A model generated the notes under the pieces. The model saw only the letters and a list, made by a program, of their open reading frames with translations. It was not told the origin of the DNA and searched no databases. Source: an uncultured Muribaculaceae bacterium (GTDB taxonomy: Bacteria > Bacteroidota > Bacteroidia > Bacteroidales > Muribaculaceae). From it: a stretch of 40,349 bases of DNA. This document shows positions 16,811 through 25,451 of this stretch, piece by piece (within the stretch, counting starts at the first letter, position 1; each line of letters begins with the position of its first letter). The DNA is taken from assembly GCA_948788915.1 (NCBI GenBank), contig CAQFOZ010000020.1, positions 1-40,349 on the forward strand. The letters run 5' to 3'. The position numbers and the translations under genes are program-made.

Positions 16811-17614
16811 ATGAAAAATTTACTTACACGGACATTATCTGGTCTGATATATTGCTCGATTATAATAGCTGCCATATGGTTCGGCATTGATACCGTAAAC
16901 ATTCTTGCCGCCTTATTTGGCATTCTTGGCATCATTGAACTTACGAAGATATGCGGCAATCTCACTTCCAAACATATACCGGTAATCCTGCTTGACATAG
17001 CCGGAGTATTGGCCTTAAGCATGTCGCCATATATATTTCCAATCTTAATATGGATAGGAGTCTTGATATTCAGGCTGATATTCGAGTTATACTTAAAGGA
17101 TGGGGACACTATCAAAAATATATCTGAATCCTTTTTTGGGCAACTATATATCGGAATGCCCCTTGGATGTATGGTTATGATCGCTACATGGTTCGGTTCA
17201 CCGATGATTCTGATGGCCATATTCTTTCTGATATGGATTAACGATACCGGTGCCTTTGTAACAGGATGCACATTTGGCAAACACCGCCTCTTCGAGCGGA
17301 TATCTCCTAAAAAATCATGGGAGGGATTTTTTGGAGGATTGACATTCAGTCTTATGGCTGCTTATCTGTTCGGCACATATTGTCAGGATTTCTTTGCCTG
17401 GCACCACAATATATACGTATGGCTCGGCCTTGCCATAGTCACCACAACTTTCGCCACATGGGGAGATTTGGTAGAATCACTGATAAAACGCACCTTGCAT
17501 ATCAAAGACTCAGGGAACCTCATTCCCGGTCACGGTGGCATTCTTGACAGAATAGACTCACTCCTGCTTGTTGCCCCCGCTGCAATGATATATATGACAC
17601 TTGTGGAACTGTAA
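16811..17614 (+). CDS. cdsA: Phosphatidate cytidylyltransferase
   Basis: This 267-residue polytopic membrane protein has about seven or eight hydrophobic segments. The CdsA signature near the C-terminus is complete: LIKRTLHIKDSGNLIPGHGG followed by ILDRIDSLL. It also has WINDTGAFVTGCTFGKHRL and ISPKKSWEGFFGG, conserved in the family. It makes CDP-diacylglycerol from phosphatidic acid and CTP, the branch point to phosphatidylethanolamine and other phospholipids. It stands alone, divergent from umuC and convergent with the next gene. Confidence 0.95.
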   Translation: MKNLLTRTLSGLIYCSIIIAAIWFGIDTVNILAALFGILGIIELTKICGNLTSKHIPVILLDIAGVLALSMSPYIFPILIWIGVLIFRLIFELYLKDGDTIKNISESFFGQLYIGMPLGCMVMIATWFGSPMILMAIFFLIWINDTGAFVTGCTFGKHRLFERISPKKSWEGFFGGLTFSLMAAYLFGTYCQDFFAWHHNIYVWLGLAIVTTTFATWGDLVESLIKRTLHIKDSGNLIPGHGGILDRIDSLLLVAPAAMIYMTLVEL

Positions 17615-17660
17615 CACAAACGATCGTGTTTCTCCTGGATATCCGCTATCTATAAGATTC

Positions 17661-18353
17661 TTATTTTATTCGGAACCAGTAACCCGCGCTTATCATTATC
17701 GACATGGAATTTGAACCCCTGAAAAGTTCTCTACGACCGGATTTCAATACGTTCCCAAGTCCATAATAAAAGCGTCCTTCAACATATAATGAATTGCGTT
17801 TATTAAGACTGAATTCTCCTCCAAGTCCTGCGGAAATACCATAGTCTACTTTATTTTCTGCAGCCAGCTGAAACTGATAGGTAGTCCGCAATCCGGACGG
17901 GAAGTCTTTCACAGACGACAGGTTCATATAATCAAAATTGGCATGTGTCGATTCTCCGATCCGGAAACCTATCTCTGGTCCCGCATTTATGAAAAACCTT
18001 CCTCTCCTGCCGAAATATATATGTGCCAGGAACGGTATCTGAATGTAATTTACTGTACGGCTATATTCAAACGGATACTCCTCAAAATCCTCTTTCCATC
18101 CCCTCTGCTCGAAATTGGCTTCTACAATCAGTCCAAAATGATTTTCCTCAATATACCTGAATGTCAATCCTCCATTATATCCCATGTTGAAACTCTGCCT
18201 AACACTTGGTGTAAAAAAGACTCTTGACAGATCCACACCTCCTTTTAATCCAAACGATATATTTGAAGAATAATGTGTCTGTGAATAAGACTTAAAGTTA
18301 CCGACAAATGCCAATTGCACTATGAATATTATCAGGACTGCCAATCTTTTCAT
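17661..18353 (-). CDS. PorT-like outer-membrane beta-barrel protein
   Basis: This 230-residue protein has a signal peptide (about residues 1-25, ending KSYSQ). It contains FGLKGGVDLSRVFF, LIVEANFEQRGWKED, VNYIQIPFLAHIYFG and FINAGPEIGFRIG, the strand pattern of the PorT/OMP_b-brl_2 barrel family. The C-terminus SIMISAGYWFRIK has terminal aromatic residues. Members range from general porin-like barrels to the type IX secretion factor PorT; nothing here links it to type IX secretion. It lies 26 bases after the LysM gene stop and is probably co-transcribed with it. Confidence 0.75.
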   Translation of the reverse strand: MKRLAVLIIFIVQLAFVGNFKSYSQTHYSSNISFGLKGGVDLSRVFFTPSVRQSFNMGYNGGLTFRYIEENHFGLIVEANFEQRGWKEDFEEYPFEYSRTVNYIQIPFLAHIYFGRRGRFFINAGPEIGFRIGESTHANFDYMNLSSVKDFPSGLRTTYQFQLAAENKVDYGISAGLGGEFSLNKRNSLYVEGRFYYGLGNVLKSGRRELFRGSNSMSIMISAGYWFRIK

Positions 18354-18379
18354 TTTGACTAATCGTATAGGTAAGGAAA

Positions 18380-20341
18380 CTATTTTACAATGTTTTTTTC
18401 TATTGTACCATAAGGAGTGAAGCGGACAAGATATACAATAGGATTAACAAGTCCGGACCAATTTGCCGGTCTGTACAATTCATAATCGTTCTGAGATCCG
18501 CCTGACGAACGCCCGAATCTGTTAAGATCTCCGTTAGCACGAGACAATTGAGGGATGAAATATAGGGCACAATCATAACCTACAGCGGCATATGTCGGAT
18601 ATGACTTTGCAGGTTCGCGATCAAACAGGTACTTGTAGTGACGATTGAATATCTGAGCTTCCGGTGAATTCTCATCGTAAAAGAATCGTGACGGAATCAT
18701 TACATTTGCACCATAAAACTTTTCATCCAGAGATTCGTCATACACTATCCAGTTCGGTCGTCCCACTGTTACCATATCTGCCATAGGATATTTTTGTCTT
18801 ATATCGGTTATGATATCTGTAATTTCACTTATATCCTCCTTCTTCACCGGATAGGCATAAAATATAAATTTACCATCCGGTTTGAAATTGGCTTGCTTCA
18901 ATCCATCAATCGAAAGCGTTTTTATCTTGCCCGGAATCCACTTCTCTCTGATCGCCTGTGCAATCAGATCTGAAGAATCATTCCCTCCGACAAATATCAG
19001 AGTATAATCCGGATAATTCTGAGCAAGACTTGCAGCTATCTCGTCATTAAAATATTGTGATGGTGTAAGCAGCTGTATGATATATGGGTTGCTGTTGAAC
19101 AAATCGTTACGTACATCAAATGTATTAACCATAGGTGTCTGGCTTATCTCCGCATATTCCGAAAGATATGAAGGGATTCCCTTTTCCGTGGTCAGAAATA
19201 CAATGTCGGGACGCAATTCAGACAAATCAGTCAGCACGTCGGTAGACGCGCGGTTTCCATCAAGCACTGTAAGTCTTATATCGGCATTCTTGTTCTTAAG
19301 AAAATCAAGCCCCGACATTACCCCCCTGGTAAATTCAAGATCTTTCTTGGCAGCAGGCTCAGACAGAAGAAGCGCTACATTAACACCCTGAATGCTTATT
19401 GAATCGTCAATCCCGTGGACATCCTCATAAATCTCCTTGATTCCCTCTTTAGACAGCTCCCGCGGATCATTGTCTATCAAGACGGTATCCACTTTCACCA
19501 TATCAATTTTAGGGATAGATATCAATGTCTTTTTCTTTGGTTTATCACCGGCATCCTTATTAAGATCCTTTATTTCCTGCACATCTACCCCGGTCTTTTG
19601 AGAGATAGTTTCCCATGTGTCATTTTTATCCACCTTATAGCTCTCGATTGCCGAAAGGCGCTCTTCCTCAACTGTTGTCTCCACCTTTTTAATACCTGTA
19701 CCGGGTTCAGGAAGACGAATCAGTTCATCTGCCTTGAAATTAGACTCAGAGATTCCCGGATTTGCCTTCATAATGGCAGCCACTGTTGTATTATTTCTTT
19801 TCGCTACACTATAAAGGGTGTCTCCTCTCTTAATTTTATAAAAATCTGAAGCTCCAGATTTTTCATTATTCTTAGAACCATCATTTCTGATTATAAGAGT
19901 CTCACCCTCTTTTATTCCATCTCTGCTACCGGGATTCAGTTCAGCAAGTTTGTCTACTGGCACACCATACATCCTTGATATGGCATATAATGTATCTCCT
20001 CTTTTTACCTTATGTTCAAGCACGGGAGATGAAAGAGAATTATTTGTTATATCATCTTCCATTTCTGATGCATCCAATATTTCCGGTGTCGGATAATATA
20101 CCTTCGTCCCTTTTGTCAGCGGAGAGGTAGCCTTAGGATTTAAATTCTGCAACATAGTATAATCCCATCCGAACTGACGGGATATTCCGAAGAGTGAGTC
20201 ACCCTTCTTTGCCTGATAGACATAATAGTTCTTTCCAAGTATTTCAACTTTTGGAAGATTTACCGAAGCGGCATGCGAAGCAAAAGCAACCATAGCCGAC
20301 ACAAGTGCTATAGATGTGAGTCTGAATAATCTCTTAATCAT
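18380..20341 (-). CDS. Four-LysM protein fused to a type-1 periplasmic-binding domain
   Basis: I start at the ATG at 20341 (MIKRLFRLTSIALVSAMVAF), which gives a standard signal peptide; an in-frame codon seven residues upstream is less likely. The 653-residue protein has four LysM peptidoglycan-binding modules at about residues 38-85, 100-145, 160-205 and 230-275, with cores KKGDSLFGISRQFG, KRGDTLYAISRMYG, KRGDTLYSVAKRNN and DKNDTWETISQKTG. The last about 345 residues resemble the branched-chain amino-acid receptor fold (NVALLLSEPAAKK, DIVFLTTEKGIPSYL, YTLIFVGGNDSSD, AAVGYDCALYFIP). No ABC permease genes are nearby, so it is more likely a cell-wall-anchored sensor or assembly factor than a transporter component. 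Confidence 0.85.
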   Translation of the reverse strand: MIKRLFRLTSIALVSAMVAFASHAASVNLPKVEILGKNYYVYQAKKGDSLFGISRQFGWDYTMLQNLNPKATSPLTKGTKVYYPTPEILDASEMEDDITNNSLSSPVLEHKVKRGDTLYAISRMYGVPVDKLAELNPGSRDGIKEGETLIIRNDGSKNNEKSGASDFYKIKRGDTLYSVAKRNNTTVAAIMKANPGISESNFKADELIRLPEPGTGIKKVETTVEEERLSAIESYKVDKNDTWETISQKTGVDVQEIKDLNKDAGDKPKKKTLISIPKIDMVKVDTVLIDNDPRELSKEGIKEIYEDVHGIDDSISIQGVNVALLLSEPAAKKDLEFTRGVMSGLDFLKNKNADIRLTVLDGNRASTDVLTDLSELRPDIVFLTTEKGIPSYLSEYAEISQTPMVNTFDVRNDLFNSNPYIIQLLTPSQYFNDEIAASLAQNYPDYTLIFVGGNDSSDLIAQAIREKWIPGKIKTLSIDGLKQANFKPDGKFIFYAYPVKKEDISEITDIITDIRQKYPMADMVTVGRPNWIVYDESLDEKFYGANVMIPSRFFYDENSPEAQIFNRHYKYLFDREPAKSYPTYAAVGYDCALYFIPQLSRANGDLNRFGRSSGGSQNDYELYRPANWSGLVNPIVYLVRFTPYGTIEKNIVK

Positions 20342-20444
20342 AAATCGGACACATTTGTACAATCTACAAAATTAATTATTTTTCCCGATTATTTGCTATG
20401 CTTCCACTTATAAATACACCCACAGGCTCAACACAGATTATTAA

Positions 20445-20493
20445 TAAAAAGAATGCTTCCCCGACAAGAGCATCGCACTCCTTGTCGAGGAAG
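20445..20493 (-). terminator. Intrinsic terminator of the OPA-family transporter gene
   Basis: A 13-bp stem with one G-T wobble forms between 20456-20468 and 20481-20493 with a 12-base loop. On the minus strand it is followed by CATTCTTTTTATT. It lies 75 bases downstream of the transporter stop. Confidence 0.75.
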
Positions 20494-20567
20494 TCCTGTG
20501 ATAAATTCCTGACAACAAACCTGTTTAATCGGCTTCTACGGAATTATAACAACCACTTATCCTTGAT

Positions 20568-22055
20568 TCAAGACTCTTTAGCGGAAGTCTCATATCCATC
20601 AGCCTTTGCATTCCACATTGTAAGCAAAGTAAGCATACCGAGAATAGCCATCACAAATATTGTGATATAAGCCGCGTTCCATCCGTAATGCTGGGCCACA
20701 AAGCCGAATCCGACACCAGATACAATTGTACTGGCATAACCGAAAATGCCAAGAATACCGTTAGCCGTGGCCGCTGCGCGGTTTGTCGCCTGATTGGCCG
20801 CCGCAATACCAAGCAAAGCCTGCGGGCCATAAATAAAGAAGCCGATAAATGTAAACGGAAGCATAAGCAACCACCACGGAGCTGTTACGGGTATGAACCA
20901 GAATGCCGCGATTGAAAGCATTGTTCCTATCAGGCAGAACACACATGTATGATGCGCCTTGCTTTTGAACAGGTGATCGGTGGCCCAACCTGCCACAACC
21001 ATACCTATATTGCCCCCGACAAACTCAAAAACAATACAGAAAGTAGTAGCCATTGCCAGTGAAAGGTTTTTAGACTCGGTCAACAATGTAGGTCCCCAGT
21101 CAAGAGCGGCAAAACGGACAACATACACAAAAAAGTTTGTTATGGCCAATGTCCAGATAAGACGGTTTCCAAATACTTTTTTACGCACAAATGCCTTGTA
21201 TTCCGCACTCTCTTCAGGAGTAAGCACTATTGCCTTCTTTTTACCTACCACCTCAGGCAGGCCGACATCCGAAGGAGAATCTTTCAGCATTATCCATAGC
21301 CCGACAGCCCCAAACAATGCTATTACCGCCGGAATAATAAAACACCAGCGCCATGCAAAATAATGCTCTGCAAACTCAAGCACCTTGGGATCTGTAATAC
21401 TGAGTCCAAGATTAGCCGCAATTGACGAAACAGTCTCCGGGTCGGCACTCATATTGACTCCCATATGAGGCATTATGAACCACCCGCACAGAGCAAACAC
21501 CAAGCCGGCACCTATCGAATGCGACATGTTCCATACAGACATTTTGGTTGCGAGCTCCTTTGGCGGAATCCATTGTGTAAGAGTCTTTGTACAAGGAGGC
21601 ACACCCATTCCCTGCAAATATCCGTTTATAACCCACACAATACCCATAAAATATACCAGGACTGTCGTAAAAGTCAGTTCAACGCCCATTCTCTCTGCCA
21701 TCAAAAGAATCCATCCGGCAATAGAATCGCTGTAACCAAACATAATGTTCACTACAGCACAAAGAAACAGGCCGATTGACATTACCTTTCGCGCACTGTT
21801 GCGGTCGGTAATAATACCGTTTACAAAGCGCGACAATCCATAAATCACTCCGTTAAGTGTCAGGAACAGACCTAACTGAACTTTAGAGATACCAAAGTCT
21901 GCTGTAAGACCCGGCATTGCGATTGAGAAATTTTTACGCACAAAATAGAATAAAGCATATCCTATCATGGTGACAACTATTGTTCTTACCTGCCAATAGT
22001 TGAACGTTCTTGTTGTTTTTGTTGCCAATGTACTATTTTTTACTGTATAAACCAC
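20568..22055 (-). CDS. MFS transporter of the organophosphate (OPA) family, GlpT/UhpT-like
   Basis: The protein has twelve hydrophobic segments. NYWQVRTIVVTMIGYALFYF and VRKNFSIAMPGL, then ITDRNSARKVMSIG, match the N-terminal signature of glycerol-3-phosphate and hexose-phosphate antiporters. A second half begins near RKKVFGNRLIWTLAITNFFV. It should exchange an organic phosphate ester for inorganic phosphate across the inner membrane; the exact substrate is not readable. The start is unclear because no ATG precedes helix 1. I choose GTG at 22055, ten bases after AGGTGA, giving 495 residues. TTG at 22028 is an alternative; the full open frame extends to a TTG at 22133. Confidence 0.85.
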   Translation of the reverse strand: MVYTVKNSTLATKTTRTFNYWQVRTIVVTMIGYALFYFVRKNFSIAMPGLTADFGISKVQLGLFLTLNGVIYGLSRFVNGIITDRNSARKVMSIGLFLCAVVNIMFGYSDSIAGWILLMAERMGVELTFTTVLVYFMGIVWVINGYLQGMGVPPCTKTLTQWIPPKELATKMSVWNMSHSIGAGLVFALCGWFIMPHMGVNMSADPETVSSIAANLGLSITDPKVLEFAEHYFAWRWCFIIPAVIALFGAVGLWIMLKDSPSDVGLPEVVGKKKAIVLTPEESAEYKAFVRKKVFGNRLIWTLAITNFFVYVVRFAALDWGPTLLTESKNLSLAMATTFCIVFEFVGGNIGMVVAGWATDHLFKSKAHHTCVFCLIGTMLSIAAFWFIPVTAPWWLLMLPFTFIGFFIYGPQALLGIAAANQATNRAAATANGILGIFGYASTIVSGVGFGFVAQHYGWNAAYITIFVMAILGMLTLLTMWNAKADGYETSAKES

Positions 22056-22392
22056 TTTCCAAACATCACCTTTGTCAAAATGACAAAATGTTTCTTCGGG
22101 TCCTGCTGTCCGATAAAAAACAATGGTCCTCAATGTGAGGTTTCGCTACTGCACATAAATAGGTATGTGCTGCAAAAACCGCACATAGTATTTCTTTATG
22201 CTAATTGATAAGTTTATACAAATGTATAAAAATATTTTTATTGTATATTAATAATTTAAGATAAAATAATAATTCTGGACATCAAGTGCAATTGTATGCA
22301 CCTCATATCCGTACAAATTGCAATGGTATTATTTATCACTCTGGAATTATACAGTCCTGGAAGCAAGCCCTTGTCTCTGCATCTGACATCCA
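22056..22392. other. Intergenic region upstream of the OPA-family transporter with repeated GCACATA sites
   Basis: No gene is seen. GCACATA at 22151-22157 and TATGTGC at 22164-22170 form an inverted repeat with a 6-base gap, and a third copy (GCACATA) lies at 22181-22187. They are about 100-130 bases upstream of the chosen transporter start and could be operator sites. The rest is A+T-rich and featureless. Confidence 0.35.
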
Positions 22393-24792
22393 TCAGAATG
22401 AAAAGCGGAGAGATATGCGCAGACCATGACGGTCTATACCAGGACGGTCTCTATAGGTCAGACGCCACACATAGTCTACACGCAATATTGTAAGAATATT
22501 ATCAAGTCCGGCTCCTATCTCCATATACGGTTTCTTCCCCATCGGCACAGTGCCGGCATCCTGTGGAAACCGGAACAAATCAGAATTGTATTCAGGATTG
22601 TTCTTCTTGCTTAATCCCCCGTAAAAACCTTTGAATGTGAATACCTCCCGCAACTTCAGTTTTTTTACAAATGGAATTCTGTTAAAAATCAACCCATTCA
22701 TATTATAGGCAAAATCAACAGATGCAAATTTATCCATCGCAAACTCCATAGGGTTCATCAGAGAATACGATTCGGGCTGGATGGTATAAGACAAGTTGGC
22801 ATTCTGCCATAACAAAGCAGGGAACTGCACTTTGCTCCATAATATACCACCCTTCAATATGATATCGGTATACCCGAACGCTGAAAACCAGAACCTTTTT
22901 TGAATAGACAATTCCGTCTTGTTCAACGTAAAATCGGAACCCATAAAGCCCTTGGGACCATATTCGTGTGTAAGAAGAAACACGGGCGCGTCCATATTTA
23001 CCGCAACCCTGACTGTTTTTCCTTGCACAAACTTCTCTCCCGGAGCATAGCGGATCATGAATTTCATTACTGACTGGGTGAATTTATCGACATCCGCTCC
23101 GTATCCTGTTTTAAACGGAACCCATGGCGTAGACTCCTGGATTTCATTGCGTAATTCTATGCCAAAAGAGAGATTGTTAAGCAACTCAAGATTATATTCT
23201 ATCTTTCCCAATCTACGGTATGTTATCAAATCGCTCTGTTTTCTTTTTAACGAAAGAAACATGTTGTCCGGGTTCGTAAAAAGATAATGCTGCCCTAACT
23301 GATCCGTGTCATAACTATATGTGGCACGAATTGAATTGACAGGAAACTCTCGCGACGTATATTTCTTGTCAATAAAAGAGTATTCAACTTCTCCAAGATA
23401 TTTCCATTTATGATCGTGTGTCCCATAAGCGGCATATGCCCTGCCAAACAGGCGTGGAGAAAGTGCACAGGTAGTCATTCCTCCTACACGTAACCGCACC
23501 CCCTCCGCTTTATTATAGCTGATCGTGGTATTAACCGGACCGATATCAAACTTACTCGGATTACCGGTCTGTATATATCCTTTTACAAAAACAGACAAGA
23601 CCTTTTCCGCCCAGAAAAGCAATGGGACCTTTCTAAAATTCTTCATCATACTCCCCATTGCAGCCTGAGCCGTAGAAAGAGGATAAGGTCTGCGGTCATT
23701 CCAATAATCTTTATTTCTTGTTTCAGCCCCTTCTACGACCTTTTCCGAACCTTTATATGAGGCGTACATGTCATGACTCTTGGTTTGTTTGTCCGAAAAT
23801 CCTGAATAAACCGTAAACCGGTTACCATATATTTCCGGTGTCCCCGGCAATACCTTGAACTCTATACAGACATCATCAAGTGTCTTATGGCTTATTCCGG
23901 AGGAATCAATCTCATAATTCTGGCTTATAAACAAATTGTCTATATAATTTACATTAGCGGCTTTAGGAAGGCGCATGGTTGCTCTTCTAACATATTTCAC
24001 CGAGTCTTTAACACCAATATAAAGCTTCCCGTTAAACCCCATAGACTCCGGGGTATGAGGAGAAAAAGTAAGTTCAACACACTTGACACCATTCATATCC
24101 ACAGTGTCTGTAATTTCAAACTTATAATAATCCGCTGAAATCTGAGACAATGGACTGACAAAGCGATTCTGCAAAAGAATTATATCATTGGAATATATAT
24201 CTATCTCTCTGACAATATCCTCGACAACTTTCCTCACATTCTCTTGATTGAAAGCCTCATCAAGGCCATGCGAACTCAATCCGTCAACAATCTCAACCTT
24301 TCCTCTCCTGTTATTGCCGGAGATTATTTTCGACAGTTTCTCTTTGACAGAGATGTTCAATATCTGTTTCCCTGTCCATGCCGCCGTATCCACATACTGC
24401 GAAAAAAACCTGATTTTTTTGCCGATCGCACCCTCTTTCTTTTCTAAATCAACATTAAAGTTGTTGATTCCAACGACTATTTTGTCATATTTATCATACG
24501 AATACCAGGCTTGTTTCTCAGGATTTGTTCTTTTCCGATCCTCCCGGACCTGACGCATCAGATTAACCGCAGGATTATTCTTTTTAGAATATTTTTGACG
24601 CTTAGGCTTAACTATCAGTTCCTGAAGTTCATTAACCTTTATATTCTTTTCATCCTCAATTATATCCGGGCCCTCCGCAGGAGGGAGAGCCGCCAATAGT
24701 CTGCACTGTGGCAAAAGCATTGACATCACAAGGACAACGCTCCGCGCTATCCATCCAAAATGACATATATTACTTTTGCCTTTACTCAACAC
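22393..24792 (-). CDS. DUF5686 family outer-membrane protein
   Basis: This 799-residue protein has a signal-like N-terminus (about residues 15-36). It contains KKNNPAVNLMRQVRE, FVSPLSQISADYYKFEITDT, CVELTFSPHTPESMGFNGKL and LPKAANVNYIDNLFISQNYE, matching DUF5686 proteins of Bacteroidetes. The second half has barrel-like strands and ends HGLRISLRFSF with a terminal Phe. Many relatives carry an N-terminal CarboxypepD_reg-like domain; this one goes almost directly into DUF5686. The function is unknown; it is probably an outer-membrane barrel of about 16 strands. It starts 8 bases after the CYTH gene stop. Confidence 0.85.
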   Translation of the reverse strand: MLSKGKSNICHFGWIARSVVLVMSMLLPQCRLLAALPPAEGPDIIEDEKNIKVNELQELIVKPKRQKYSKKNNPAVNLMRQVREDRKRTNPEKQAWYSYDKYDKIVVGINNFNVDLEKKEGAIGKKIRFFSQYVDTAAWTGKQILNISVKEKLSKIISGNNRRGKVEIVDGLSSHGLDEAFNQENVRKVVEDIVREIDIYSNDIILLQNRFVSPLSQISADYYKFEITDTVDMNGVKCVELTFSPHTPESMGFNGKLYIGVKDSVKYVRRATMRLPKAANVNYIDNLFISQNYEIDSSGISHKTLDDVCIEFKVLPGTPEIYGNRFTVYSGFSDKQTKSHDMYASYKGSEKVVEGAETRNKDYWNDRRPYPLSTAQAAMGSMMKNFRKVPLLFWAEKVLSVFVKGYIQTGNPSKFDIGPVNTTISYNKAEGVRLRVGGMTTCALSPRLFGRAYAAYGTHDHKWKYLGEVEYSFIDKKYTSREFPVNSIRATYSYDTDQLGQHYLFTNPDNMFLSLKRKQSDLITYRRLGKIEYNLELLNNLSFGIELRNEIQESTPWVPFKTGYGADVDKFTQSVMKFMIRYAPGEKFVQGKTVRVAVNMDAPVFLLTHEYGPKGFMGSDFTLNKTELSIQKRFWFSAFGYTDIILKGGILWSKVQFPALLWQNANLSYTIQPESYSLMNPMEFAMDKFASVDFAYNMNGLIFNRIPFVKKLKLREVFTFKGFYGGLSKKNNPEYNSDLFRFPQDAGTVPMGKKPYMEIGAGLDNILTILRVDYVWRLTYRDRPGIDRHGLRISLRFSF

Positions 24793-24800
24793 AAATCAAT

Positions 24801-25247
24801 TTATTTGCACAAGTTGGAATTATAATAATCCGGATTGCCCGTCACCTCCTGCCCGACAAAAGCAGGTATTGGAAATTCTGTATCTTCCGACGGCAACTCT
24901 ATCTCGGCGGTAACAAGTCCTTCATTCTTGCCATGAAAACAATCGACTTCCCAGACAAAACCTTTATAATCCACTATATATCTCTCTTTTTCAAGAACAG
25001 GGAGTTCACACAAATCAAGAAGTTCCTGAGCATCGGCAAAAGGTATTTCATATTCAAACTCCTTTCTTGTCATACCTTTGTTTATCCCCTTTATTGTCAG
25101 ATAACCCTTCTCTCCCCGTATACGTACACGTACTGTGCGTTCCGGAATACGATTCAGATAGCCCTGTCTGATCTTCAGACTCGATTTGGACATATTCAGA
25201 AAAGACATATCCTTAACAAGAAATTTTCTCTCTATCTCCAATGCCAT
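24801..25247 (-). CDS. CYTH domain protein (triphosphatase/adenylate-cyclase-like)
   Basis: This 148-residue cytoplasmic protein begins MALEIERKFLV with the diagnostic E-x-E-x-K motif. It continues with IRQGYLNRIPERTVRVRIRG, KGYLTIKG and EIELPSEDTEFPIPAFVGQE, which supply the basic and acidic tunnel residues of CYTH enzymes. The family hydrolyses triphosphate groups (inorganic triphosphate, thiamine triphosphate) or makes cAMP. Short bacterial single-domain members are usually inorganic triphosphatases. It starts 3 bases after the DUF4250 gene stop and leads into the DUF5686 gene. Confidence 0.9.
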   Translation of the reverse strand: MALEIERKFLVKDMSFLNMSKSSLKIRQGYLNRIPERTVRVRIRGEKGYLTIKGINKGMTRKEFEYEIPFADAQELLDLCELPVLEKERYIVDYKGFVWEVDCFHGKNEGLVTAEIELPSEDTEFPIPAFVGQEVTGNPDYYNSNLCK

Positions 25248-25250
25248 TTT

Positions 25251-25424
25251 TCAGCGAAACTGATTTATTTCCGGCATATATTCAAAACCGGCATTTTTTA
25301 ACTGTTCTATCAAATCAAGCTTATCCACACCCTCTACATTACATATCCCGTCGAGCGTGTCGCCACTGTCACGCAATTTCATGTTTATTGCGCTTACAAG
25401 CATAAACGGATCCTTTGGAAGCAT
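25251..25424 (-). CDS. DUF4250 domain protein (57 residues)
   Basis: This small gene is open from an ATG at 25424 to a TGA at 25251. It reads MLPKDPFMLVSAINMKLRDS, then LDGICNVEGVDKLDLIEQLK, and ends EINQFR. The pattern LPKDPxMLxSxxNxKLRD with a C-terminal NQF matches DUF4250 proteins, small cytoplasmic proteins of unknown function with a helix-turn-helix-like feel (DxLCxxxxIDxxxLxxxLxxxG). It sits tightly between the aminotransferase (27 bases upstream) and the CYTH gene (3 bases downstream), on the same strand. Confidence 0.85.
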   Translation of the reverse strand: MLPKDPFMLVSAINMKLRDSGDTLDGICNVEGVDKLDLIEQLKNAGFEYMPEINQFR

Positions 25425-25451
25425 AGCAATATGGTTTATTCTAAAAAGTGT

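Noticed and set aside
17661..18353. Assignment as the type IX secretion factor PorT
   Set aside because: Only the general barrel pattern is visible and no other type IX secretion gene is near.
22056..22133. N-terminal extension of the OPA-family transporter to a TTG at 22133
   Set aside because: The extra 26 residues are unlike the family's N-termini and the TTG has no clear ribosome site; GTG at 22055 with AGGTGA is better.
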